Shown here piece by piece: positions 33,496 to 40,981 of a DNA stretch of 51,806 bases. Position 1 is the stretch's first letter. Each line of letters begins with the position of its first letter. The translations under genes and the position numbers were made by a program. The stretch covers positions 1 to 51,806 of the forward strand of contig JAUHXR010000020.1 of NCBI GenBank assembly GCA_030426845.1, written 5' to 3'. Origin of the DNA: Polyangia bacterium (lineage in GTDB: Bacteria; Myxococcota_A; Polyangia; Polyangiales; Sandaracinaceae). The notes under the pieces were generated by a model. That model ran no database searches. It had not been told where the DNA came from and saw only the letters and a list, made by a program, of their open reading frames with translations.

Positions 33496-34803
33496 GTGGA
33501 TCCCGGCGCAGCCTTCGAGAACGAGGAGCCCACCACCCGCGTCCCCCACGGCCCGGTCCAGCGCACGCCGGTCGAGCTCGCGTGGGTCGGGCCCGCGGGC
33601 GAGGAGCGGCGGCGGGTGGCGGAGGACGTCACGATCGGCAGCTCGCCCGACGCGCAGGTCTCCGTCTCCCACCCCACCGTGTCGCGGCTCCACGCGCGGC
33701 TCGAGCACCGGCCGGACGGGCCGTGGGTGATCGACCTCGGCAGCACGAACGGGACCCTCGTCGACGGTCTCGCGGTGAGCGGCGCGCGGCTCAAGGACGG
33801 GGTCATCCTCACCCTCGGCGACGTCGCGATCCGAGTCCGGTGCCGGCCGCCGGAGGACGTCGCGATCTGGCCGCACGAGAGCTACGGGCCGCTCGTCGGG
33901 CGGAGCCCCGCGATGCGCGAGATCTTCGCGCTCCTCGATCAGTACGCGCGGTCGACCGCGACGGTCCTCGTCACCGGCGAGACCGGCACCGGCAAGGACG
34001 TCGTCGCCCGCGCGCTCCACGCCGCCTCGCCGCGCGCGTCCGGGCCGTTCGTGGTCGTCGACTGCGGCGCGGTGCCCGAGGCGCTGATCGAGAGCGAGCT
34101 GTTCGGCCACGCCAAGGGCGCGTTCAGCGGCGCGACCCAGCGCCACGACGGATCGTTCGGCGCGGCCCACGGGGGCACGCTGTTCCTCGACGAGATCGGC
34201 GAGCTGCCCATCGCCGCCCAGCCGAAGCTGCTGCGCGCGCTCGAGTCACGCGCGGTGCGGCGGGTCGGCGAGGCGGAGCACCGGCCGATCGACGTCCGCG
34301 TGGTCGCGGCGACCCACCGTGACCTCGCGCAGATGGTGTCGGTGGGCGCGTTTCGAGAGGACCTCTACTTCCGGCTCGCGGTGCTGCCGCTCGCCATCCC
34401 GCCGCTCCGCGAGCGCCGGGAGGACCTCGCGCCGCTGCTCGCGCACTTCCGCGGGGGCGGGCCCTACGAGGCGGCGGTGATGGAGGCGATCGAGGCCCGC
34501 CCGTGGCTCGGCAACGCGCGCGAGCTGCGCAACTTCGTCGAGCGCGCCGAGGCGATCGGGCCGACCGCGGCCCTCGCGTCGATGCCGGGTCCCCAGGCCT
34601 CGCGGCGGGCGGGATCGGTCGATCTCGACGAGCCGTTCAAGGACGCCCGCGAGCGCGTCCTGTCCCACCTCGAGCGCAGCTACCTCGAGGGCTGGCTGGC
34701 GCGCAAGCGCTGGAACGTGAGCGCGGTGGCCGAGGCGATGCAGCTCGATCGGAGCTACGTGCACCGGCTGATGAAGAAGCACGGCATCGACCGCGAGGAG
34801 TAG
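33496..34803 (+). CDS. FHA-domain sigma54 enhancer-binding protein
   Basis: 435 residues. An N-terminal FHA domain (about 30-110; IGSSPDAQVSVSHPTVSRLHARL, DLGSTNGTLVDG) replaces the usual receiver and binds phosphothreonine. The AAA+ domain has Walker A GETGTGKD (161-168), the sigma54-contact loop as GAFSGA (208-213, Ser instead of Thr), Walker B LFLDEIGE, and the R-finger region. The C-terminal helix-turn-helix is Fis-type (VSAVAEAMQLDRSYVHRLMKKHGI). It activates sigma54 promoters when its FHA domain recognises a phosphoprotein. GTG 33496 is the start. The divergent kinase gene suggests a kinase-FHA signalling pair. Confidence 0.92.
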   Translation: MDPGAAFENEEPTTRVPHGPVQRTPVELAWVGPAGEERRRVAEDVTIGSSPDAQVSVSHPTVSRLHARLEHRPDGPWVIDLGSTNGTLVDGLAVSGARLKDGVILTLGDVAIRVRCRPPEDVAIWPHESYGPLVGRSPAMREIFALLDQYARSTATVLVTGETGTGKDVVARALHAASPRASGPFVVVDCGAVPEALIESELFGHAKGAFSGATQRHDGSFGAAHGGTLFLDEIGELPIAAQPKLLRALESRAVRRVGEAEHRPIDVRVVAATHRDLAQMVSVGAFREDLYFRLAVLPLAIPPLRERREDLAPLLAHFRGGGPYEAAVMEAIEARPWLGNARELRNFVERAEAIGPTAALASMPGPQASRRAGSVDLDEPFKDARERVLSHLERSYLEGWLARKRWNVSAVAEAMQLDRSYVHRLMKKHGIDREE

Positions 34804-34811
34804 CCCCGCGA

Positions 34812-36563
34812 TCAGCCGCCCGCCGGCACGCCGCCCTTGCGAGGATCGCTCCCCGCGAGGACGCGCGCGAGGGTGCCGTCCTCGTTCCACACGAGGCGGA
34901 TCGTCTGCACGACCGCGCTGTGGTCGACCTCCTCGAGCTCGTGGCCGCGCGCGCGAAGCGCCGCGAGGGTCGCCTCGTCCATCCCCTCCTCGTAGCGCAG
35001 CGTTCGGGGGATCCCCTGGTGATGCAGACGTCGCCGCGCCAGCGCCTCGCCCGGGCTGTCGCCGAACAGGAGCTGGAAGAGCAACACCTGCTGCGTCGCG
35101 GTGATGATGCGGCTGCCGCCCGCCGCGCCGCCGCAGAGGATGGGGCGGCCCCCCTCGAACACGATCGTCGGCGACATGCTGGAGACGGGACGTCGACCCG
35201 GGCCCGGCAGGTTCGGCGCGCCGCCCACCAGACCGAACGCGTTCGCCTCGCCGACCTCGCGCGCGAAGTCGTCCATCTGGTCGTTCATCGCGATCCCCGC
35301 CGCGCTGAACCGCGCTCCGAACGGCAGGTTGACGGTGGTGGTGACCGAGGCGACGTTGCCCTCCTGGTCGACCACGCAGAAGTGCGACGTGCCGTGGTCG
35401 CCGCCGGGCGTGGCCGGGCGCGCCTCGCGATCGGGCAGCGGCAGCTCGTAGCGCTCGGCCGGTCGGGCGAGCATCGGGTGGAACGCCGCCGCCCGCGCGG
35501 CCGCGCGCTCGTCGGTGAGCAGGGCCGCGGTGGGCACGTCGACGTGGTCCGGATCGCCGAGGTAGAGCTGCCGGTCCTGGTAGGGGCCCTTCCAGCTCTC
35601 GGCGAGGGCGTGGCGGAAGTACGGGTTGTCCTGGGTCCGGTAGGACGGGGGCAGCCAGCGCTCGAGGAGCGACAACGACGCGTGCATCGTGACGCCGCCG
35701 GCGCTCGGCGGGGGGGCGATCGCCCAGCGGAAGCCGAAGTGCTCGGCGACCAGCGGCTCGCGCACCGCGACGCGGTAGGCCGCGAGGTCCTCGAGGGTCA
35801 TCACGCCGCCCTGCTCGCGGACGCGTCGGACGATCTCGCGGGCGATCGCGCCGCGGTAGAAGCCGTCGGCCCCCCGCCGCGCGAGGGTCTGGAGCGTGCG
35901 CGCGTGGGCGGGGTTGGTCACGCGCGTGCCCGCCGGGATCACCTCGCTGCCGGCGGGGAACCAGCGGCCGAACACCGGGTCGGCGCGGAGCGGCGCGGCG
36001 AGCCAGCGGCTGAAGCGCTCGATCGTCGACGACGTCTCGAAGCCTTCGCGGGCGTAGCGGAGCGCGGGCGCGACGATCTGCGCGCGGCTGACGTCGCCCG
36101 AGCCGAGCTCGTCGATCAGCTTGAAGACGCCCGCCGGCTCGCCCGGCACCCCGACAGCGAGGCCCCCCGCGCGCGAGCGGTTGGCGGCGGTCTCGTCGTC
36201 GTCTCCCTCGCGCCGCTCGAACATCTCGTCCGTCGCGGCCGCCGGCGCCTGCTCGCGGAAGTCGTAGTAGTGGAGCGTCTGGTCGGAGGCCCGGTAGTAG
36301 AGCGCGAAGCCGCCGCCGCCGAGGCCGCTCGACGCCGGGCTGGCGACGCCGAGGGCGAGCATGGTGGCGGCGGCCGCGTCGGCCGCGTTGCCGCCGGCCG
36401 CGAGCACCTCCGCGCCGGCCCGCGAGGCGAGCGGGTGATCGGCCGCGACCGCGTAGTGCGCGAAGGCGAGCTCGCCGTTCTCCGGCGGCGCGGCCTGGCC
36501 GAGGAGGCAGGCCGCGAGCGAGGCGAAGGCGAGCAGGGCGAAGAGGCGGGAGCGTCGACGCAT
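34812..36563 (-). CDS. ggt: Gamma-glutamyltransferase, lipoprotein form
   Basis: 583 residues. A signal peptide with lipobox SLAAC (Cys19) precedes the Ntn-hydrolase. Motifs of the family: HYAVAADHPLASRAG, LAAGGNAADAAAA, SGLGGGGFALYY, the autoprocessing site GGDHGTSHFCVVD with the catalytic Thr392, and the small-subunit GAAGGSRIITAT. It hydrolyses or transfers the gamma-glutamyl group of glutathione and related peptides, outside the cytoplasm. ATG 36563 is preferred over 36581 because it starts a normal signal peptide. It is convergent with the FHA gene and divergent from the methyltransferase. gshB at 49040 supplies the glutathione step. Confidence 0.93.
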   Translation of the reverse strand: MRRRSRLFALLAFASLAACLLGQAAPPENGELAFAHYAVAADHPLASRAGAEVLAAGGNAADAAAATMLALGVASPASSGLGGGGFALYYRASDQTLHYYDFREQAPAAATDEMFERREGDDDETAANRSRAGGLAVGVPGEPAGVFKLIDELGSGDVSRAQIVAPALRYAREGFETSSTIERFSRWLAAPLRADPVFGRWFPAGSEVIPAGTRVTNPAHARTLQTLARRGADGFYRGAIAREIVRRVREQGGVMTLEDLAAYRVAVREPLVAEHFGFRWAIAPPPSAGGVTMHASLSLLERWLPPSYRTQDNPYFRHALAESWKGPYQDRQLYLGDPDHVDVPTAALLTDERAAARAAAFHPMLARPAERYELPLPDREARPATPGGDHGTSHFCVVDQEGNVASVTTTVNLPFGARFSAAGIAMNDQMDDFAREVGEANAFGLVGGAPNLPGPGRRPVSSMSPTIVFEGGRPILCGGAAGGSRIITATQQVLLFQLLFGDSPGEALARRRLHHQGIPRTLRYEEGMDEATLAALRARGHELEEVDHSAVVQTIRLVWNEDGTLARVLAGSDPRKGGVPAGG

Positions 36564-36592
36564 GGGCGGACCATGCCACACTCGCTGGCGCG

Positions 36593-37336
36593 ATGGACCC
36601 GCGCGAGCGCTTCAGCCGGACGGTGGAGGATTACCGCCGCTACCGCCCGGACTACCCCGACGCCCTGATCGCGTGGGTGATCGCGGAGGCCGCGCTCGAG
36701 CCGGGCGCGACGGTGGTGGACGTCGGCTGCGGGACCGGCATCAGCGCCCGCCAGCTCGCGGCGCGCGGGCTGACCGTGATCGGCGTCGACCCGAACGACG
36801 CCATGCTCGAGGCCGCGCGCGCCGAGGGTGGGCCGCCGGGGCTCCGCTACGTCCGCGGCGACGGCGAGACCCTCGAGGGGATCGACCGCGCCGACGCGAT
36901 CGTGGGCGGGCAGGCGTTCCACTGGCTCGACCTCGACCGCGCGCTCCCGCGCTTCGCCGCGCTGCTCCCGCCCGCCGGCCGGGTGATCGCGTTCTGGAAC
37001 CTCCGCGACGACGCCGACCCGGCGATGGCCGCCTACGACGCGCTCCTGCGGACCTGGTCGCCGGAGTACGAGGACGTGGGCGCCGAGCCGCGGGCGCGCG
37101 CGATCGCGGCCGATCCCCGCATCCAGGATCTGCGCGAGGCGAGCTTCCCCCACGCCCAGCGCTTCGACCGCGCCGGCTTCCACGGCCGCGTCTGGTCGAG
37201 CTCCTACGTGCGCAACGTCATCGAGGACCGCGCCGCCTTCGACGCGGCCCTCGACCAGCTCTTCGACGCGCACGCCGAGGACGGCGCGCTCGCGTTCCGC
37301 TATCGATCGCTCGCGCTGAGCTTCCGGCCCGCGTAG
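36593..37336 (+). CDS. Class I SAM-dependent methyltransferase
   Basis: 247 residues. Glycine motif VVDVGCGTGISARQL, the acidic motif II in VIGVDPNDAML, and motif IV region ADAIVGGQAFHWLD identify a class I methyltransferase of the type 11/25 group. The substrate is not evident. The N-terminal VEDYRRYRPDYP is shared with many small-molecule methyltransferases. It starts 30 bases from the divergent ggt gene and ends next to the convergent sigma factor gene. Confidence 0.85.
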   Translation: MDPRERFSRTVEDYRRYRPDYPDALIAWVIAEAALEPGATVVDVGCGTGISARQLAARGLTVIGVDPNDAMLEAARAEGGPPGLRYVRGDGETLEGIDRADAIVGGQAFHWLDLDRALPRFAALLPPAGRVIAFWNLRDDADPAMAAYDALLRTWSPEYEDVGAEPRARAIAADPRIQDLREASFPHAQRFDRAGFHGRVWSSSYVRNVIEDRAAFDAALDQLFDAHAEDGALAFRYRSLALSFRPA

Positions 37337-37348
37337 GCCGCCGTCCGT

Positions 37349-37948
37349 TCACGCGGGCTTCGACGCGTCCTGGGACTCGAGGAAGTCGCGCGCGACGCGC
37401 CGGATCTTGTGCTGCCAGTTGTAGATCACCTGCAGGTCGACTTGCAGGATCTCGGCGACGCGGGCCGGGGGCATGCCGTCGGTGAACGCATAGCGGAACA
37501 CGAGCTGCCCCCGGGGCGAGAGCGACGCCATCAGGTGGCGGCCCAGCTTGAGCGCCAGCTCCGAGGCGGCGACCTCGGCCTCGGGGGTGGGCCCCGACTC
37601 GGGGGGCTCGGCGCCCGCCTCCAGGTCGACGTGTGTGGCCATGCTTCCTCGTTTCTGGGCCGCCCGGAGGCGCAGCCGATTTCCGATCTCCCGGGCCGCG
37701 ATCATCCCGACGTAGCCCTCGAGCGAGGCGCCCCGGGTGGGGTCGTAGTCCCGCAGCGCCCGGCCGTTGCCGCGCAAGAGCGCGTACCAGACGTCCTGCA
37801 CCAGATCGCTCAGCTCGACCCCGCGCGTGGCGCCGCGGGCGAGCGCGACGCGGGCCCGCGCCTCGAGCACCGGCGAGAGCCGGCGAACGAGGCGCTGCAC
37901 CGCCGCCTCGTCCCCCGTGAGGGCCTGACGGATGAGAAGCTGGTCCAC
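37349..37948 (-). CDS. ECF-type RNA polymerase sigma factor
   Basis: 199 residues. Region 2 (about 40-95; ELSDLVQDVWYALLRGNGRALRDYDP...LEGYVGMIAAREIGNR) and region 4 (about 145-190; LSPRGQLVFRYAFTDGMPPARVAEILQVDLQVIYNWQHKIRR) are in place, with no region 3, which defines an ECF sigma factor. It is the last gene of the CHAT-membrane protein-subtilase operon, 34 bases after the subtilase. GTG 37948 is the start. The membrane protein at 40268 is the likely anti-sigma partner, and the CHAT and subtilase lipoproteins could feed signals to it. Probably directs transcription of its own operon (see 43717). Confidence 0.9.
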   Translation of the reverse strand: MDQLLIRQALTGDEAAVQRLVRRLSPVLEARARVALARGATRGVELSDLVQDVWYALLRGNGRALRDYDPTRGASLEGYVGMIAAREIGNRLRLRAAQKRGSMATHVDLEAGAEPPESGPTPEAEVAASELALKLGRHLMASLSPRGQLVFRYAFTDGMPPARVAEILQVDLQVIYNWQHKIRRVARDFLESQDASKPA

Positions 37949-37982
37949 GGGAAGAGTCCGCGTGTGAGAGAGGAGTGGGGGA

Positions 37983-40253
37983 CTACTCGATCCGCAGCGC
38001 CGACACGGTCGTCTCGGGGATGTTGTTCCCGTCGGCCACCGTCACCAGGAGCGAGGCCTTCGCCTCCGACCAGTCGAAGCCCTCCGGGATGTCGAGGAGC
38101 GAGAGCTGCAGGATCTGCGAGGAGCCGGGGTAGAAGTACTGCTCGTACGCCTGCAGGTTGAAGGCGAGGGTCTGCTCCATCGGGCCGACCACGACGAGAA
38201 TGGGCTGGGAGAAGCTCGTCCCCGGCTCGTAGTCCGGCTTCAGGTCGACGAAGAGCACGCCCGTGGTGCCGTAGACCGTGAGGCCGCAGTCGGGGCAGGG
38301 GGGATCGTGAGGCTGCGGACCCAGCCCGCCGTTGAGCGACTGGAAGGGCGCGGGGTCCGGGGCGCACCCGGCGGGCGGGCACGTGGCGTCGACGAAGCCG
38401 CCCGCGACCACGACGGTGGGGCCGCACGCGTCGCTCGGCGCAGGGAAGGCGGCCGGCCAGGCGACGGAGGTGTGCTCTGCGCAGCTCAGGACCGGCGCGC
38501 CTTCGTCGTCCACGATCTCGAGCCCGCAGGCTTCGAGCTCGCCCGCGAACGAGCGGAGCAGGTCCGGGCCGATCGCGACGTCGCTGGGCTCCTGCGCGCG
38601 GTCGAGCAGCGACCCGCAGCTCGACTCGGAGAGCGCCTGGTCGAGCCGCCCGACGTGGAGGCGGCGGACCACCGCTCCGTCGGCCGTGTGGCGGGGTGAG
38701 GTCGGGTTCATCCGCTCGCAGGTGGTCTCGCCCGTGAGGTAGAGGACGCGGGCGAGCGTGTCGGCCGCGAACGGCTCCTCGCGGGCCGACTGCGCGCGCG
38801 CGGCCGCGCCGCTCACGAGCGCGGCGCTCACCGACGTGCCCGTGAACACGTGCGGCAGCTCGACGGTGGCCGGCGCCGTGGTGGGCCCGCAGGCGGGCGG
38901 GCTCGCGGTCGACGTCACGGACGGGTGGGCGGCGTAGACGTGCTCCCCCGGCGCGACGAGCGGCGGCTCCATGCCGGGGATCGAGACGGCGCTCGGGCGG
39001 TCCCGGTCGTCCACCGCGCCGACGCCGATGCCGAGGCGGAAGGTCGAGTGCACCCCGTCGGCGCAGGAGTCCGTCTGCTGGTACCAAGCCGGCGCGAACC
39101 ACGGCTGGGCCGGCCACGGGTCGGCTCCGCAGTCGTGGTAGACGGCGCTGGACGGAGGGAACAGGCCGGGCGACGGAGGCCGCGGCTGGTTGCCGGCCGC
39201 GGACGAGACGAAGACCTCGCGCGACTCGAGCTGATCGGCGACGTAGAGCATGTAGCGGACGGGCTCGCCGAACGGATCCTCGTGCGTCTGACACGAGGCC
39301 TCGCCCGCGAGCTCCGCGGGCCGCCCGAGCTCGGCGGGCCAGCCCAGGCTCAGGTTCACCACGAGGGGTCGCGTGCTGTCCGCGTCGGCGAAGAGGGCGT
39401 GGTCGAGCCCCCGCGCCACCGAGCCTCCCAGGCCCGCGCCGCCCTCGCCGAGCACCCGGATCGAGTGGAGCGCCGCCTCGGGCGCGAGCTGACGGATGAG
39501 CACCGCCATCCCGGTCCCGTGGGGGTGCAGCGCGCCGCCGCCCGCGAAGTCGGCGCTGCTCGTCACGCCGATCTGCGCCGCGACGGCCCCGTCGACGCCG
39601 GTGTCGAGGACCGCGACGTCCACGCGCGGATCGCTCGGCGGCGACGTCGCCAGGCTCGCGGGGAGCCCGACGCGGTCGAGGTGCCAGCTCAGCATGTCGG
39701 GCGTGGCGACGTCCTCGACCCCCATCGCGGTCGCGTCGCACTCGCGGCCGACGTAGATGTCATCGGCCGAGACGGGCACGGCGAGCGCGGCGGCGGCGTC
39801 CAGCAGCTCGGTGCGCAGCGTCGCGACCACGTCGCATTGCGCCTCGGGACGCACCGGGACCACCCCGCCGTCCGGGGTGATGAAGCGGTACCGGTAGAAG
39901 CGGAGGTGGCCGTCCTCCCGGACCCCGGCGGACTCGCGCTCCGGCAGCAGCGGGGCCGCGTCGACCTCCACCTCGGTGTAGGGGCACGGCCCGACCGCGT
40001 CGCAGAACCAGCCGGGGTTCGCCATCGCGGCCGCGGTCATCGCCTCTTGCGTCACGCTGGCCACGCGGTGGTCGCGCCACGGCACGTTCCGCGCGAGCGG
40101 CACGTCGACGTAGAAGACATCCGACCGACACGGGCGCGCGATGACCTCGGCGCTGCCGATCGCCGCTTCGGTCCGGCCGAGCTCGGCCGCCGGGGCGGCG
40201 CCCACGCAGCCCGTCATCGAGGCGGCGGCCAGCAGAGCAATGTAACGATCCAT
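37983..40253 (-). CDS. Subtilisin-like serine protease lipoprotein
   Basis: 756 residues from ATG 40253. A signal peptide ends in MTGC (Cys16), so it is a probable lipoprotein. Residues 20-210 form a long pro/accessory region. The S8 catalytic triad is intact: Asp217 (VAVLDTGVDG), His245 (HPHGTGMAV), the oxyanion Asn355 (SAAGNQP), and Ser474 (FTGTSVSAALVSG). The C-terminal 270 residues form an additional beta-rich domain. It hydrolyses proteins in the periplasm or at the outer surface. A purine-rich AAAGGA lies upstream of the start. It sits between a membrane protein and the ECF sigma gene, and could cleave the anti-sigma-like protein. Confidence 0.92.
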   Translation of the reverse strand: MDRYIALLAAASMTGCVGAAPAAELGRTEAAIGSAEVIARPCRSDVFYVDVPLARNVPWRDHRVASVTQEAMTAAAMANPGWFCDAVGPCPYTEVEVDAAPLLPERESAGVREDGHLRFYRYRFITPDGGVVPVRPEAQCDVVATLRTELLDAAAALAVPVSADDIYVGRECDATAMGVEDVATPDMLSWHLDRVGLPASLATSPPSDPRVDVAVLDTGVDGAVAAQIGVTSSADFAGGGALHPHGTGMAVLIRQLAPEAALHSIRVLGEGGAGLGGSVARGLDHALFADADSTRPLVVNLSLGWPAELGRPAELAGEASCQTHEDPFGEPVRYMLYVADQLESREVFVSSAAGNQPRPPSPGLFPPSSAVYHDCGADPWPAQPWFAPAWYQQTDSCADGVHSTFRLGIGVGAVDDRDRPSAVSIPGMEPPLVAPGEHVYAAHPSVTSTASPPACGPTTAPATVELPHVFTGTSVSAALVSGAAARAQSAREEPFAADTLARVLYLTGETTCERMNPTSPRHTADGAVVRRLHVGRLDQALSESSCGSLLDRAQEPSDVAIGPDLLRSFAGELEACGLEIVDDEGAPVLSCAEHTSVAWPAAFPAPSDACGPTVVVAGGFVDATCPPAGCAPDPAPFQSLNGGLGPQPHDPPCPDCGLTVYGTTGVLFVDLKPDYEPGTSFSQPILVVVGPMEQTLAFNLQAYEQYFYPGSSQILQLSLLDIPEGFDWSEAKASLLVTVADGNNIPETTVSALRIE

Positions 40254-40267
40254 GTGCAGGTCCTTTG

Positions 40268-40981
40268 TCAGTTGTCGTCGGGGTTCTGGAAGCGGACGCG
40301 TCGCTCGAACCGAGCGAGCGCTTCGACGCCCTCGAGCTCGTCGATCGAGCCGACCGCGGAGCGTTCGCCGGGTGGCGTCACGAGCACGTGGAGCGTCCAG
40401 TCGCCGGGCTCGTCGAAGAGCGCGCCGGCGCGGATCTCCACCCGAGCGCCGCCGCGCGGTCCGCTCACGATCTCGGGGGAGGTCGCCTCGACGAGGCGCC
40501 CTCCTCGGGCGGCGAACACGCGGATCGTGCTGGGCGCCGCGGGCCCATCGGGTCGCGCGACGAGCCGCAGGCGACTGTCGGGGACGAACACCTCGGAGGC
40601 CGGGCCCTCGCCGCGCTCGGTCGCCACCCCGCCGGTCGGCCCCTCCAGCGTGTAGTGACCATCGAGCGCGGGCGCTCCGCCCGCCGGCCACACCATCACC
40701 GCGAGGAGGGCGGCGGCGGCGAGCGACCCCGCGCCCATCGTGACGCGGGCGAGCTGGCGACGCCGACGGCTCCCTCGGAACGCGGCCTCTCCCTGGGCCA
40801 GGGTCGCTTCGCTCACCGGCCGTCGCAGCTCGGCGAGCAGGTCGCGCGCCTCCCGGTTTCGCGCAAGCATCGCCTCGGTCGCCTCGTCGAGCGCGAGCAG
40901 CTTGCCGTCGTCGATCGGCTCCGCGGTCGGCTCGTCGTCGGGGATCGCGCGGAGCAGCGCGTCGAGCTCGTCGTCCGTCAT
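40268..40981 (-). CDS. Single-pass membrane protein, candidate anti-sigma factor
   Basis: 237 residues. The N-terminal 75 residues are acidic and helical (MTDDELDALLRAIPDDE..., LLALDEATEAMLARNREARDLLAELRRPVSEATLAQGEAAFRG), then RRRR and one TM helix (about 80-99, MGAGSLAAAALLAVMVWPA). A 140-residue beta-rich extracytoplasmic domain follows. There is no zinc-finger HxxxCxxC motif, so if it is an anti-sigma factor it is not of the ZAS type. Position between CHAT and subtilase, upstream of an ECF sigma, and topology make this role the best guess. ATG 40981 overlaps the CHAT stop (ATGA); the subtilase starts 14 bases after its stop. Confidence 0.6.
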   Translation of the reverse strand: MTDDELDALLRAIPDDEPTAEPIDDGKLLALDEATEAMLARNREARDLLAELRRPVSEATLAQGEAAFRGSRRRRQLARVTMGAGSLAAAALLAVMVWPAGGAPALDGHYTLEGPTGGVATERGEGPASEVFVPDSRLRLVARPDGPAAPSTIRVFAARGGRLVEATSPEIVSGPRGGARVEIRAGALFDEPGDWTLHVLVTPPGERSAVGSIDELEGVEALARFERRVRFQNPDDN

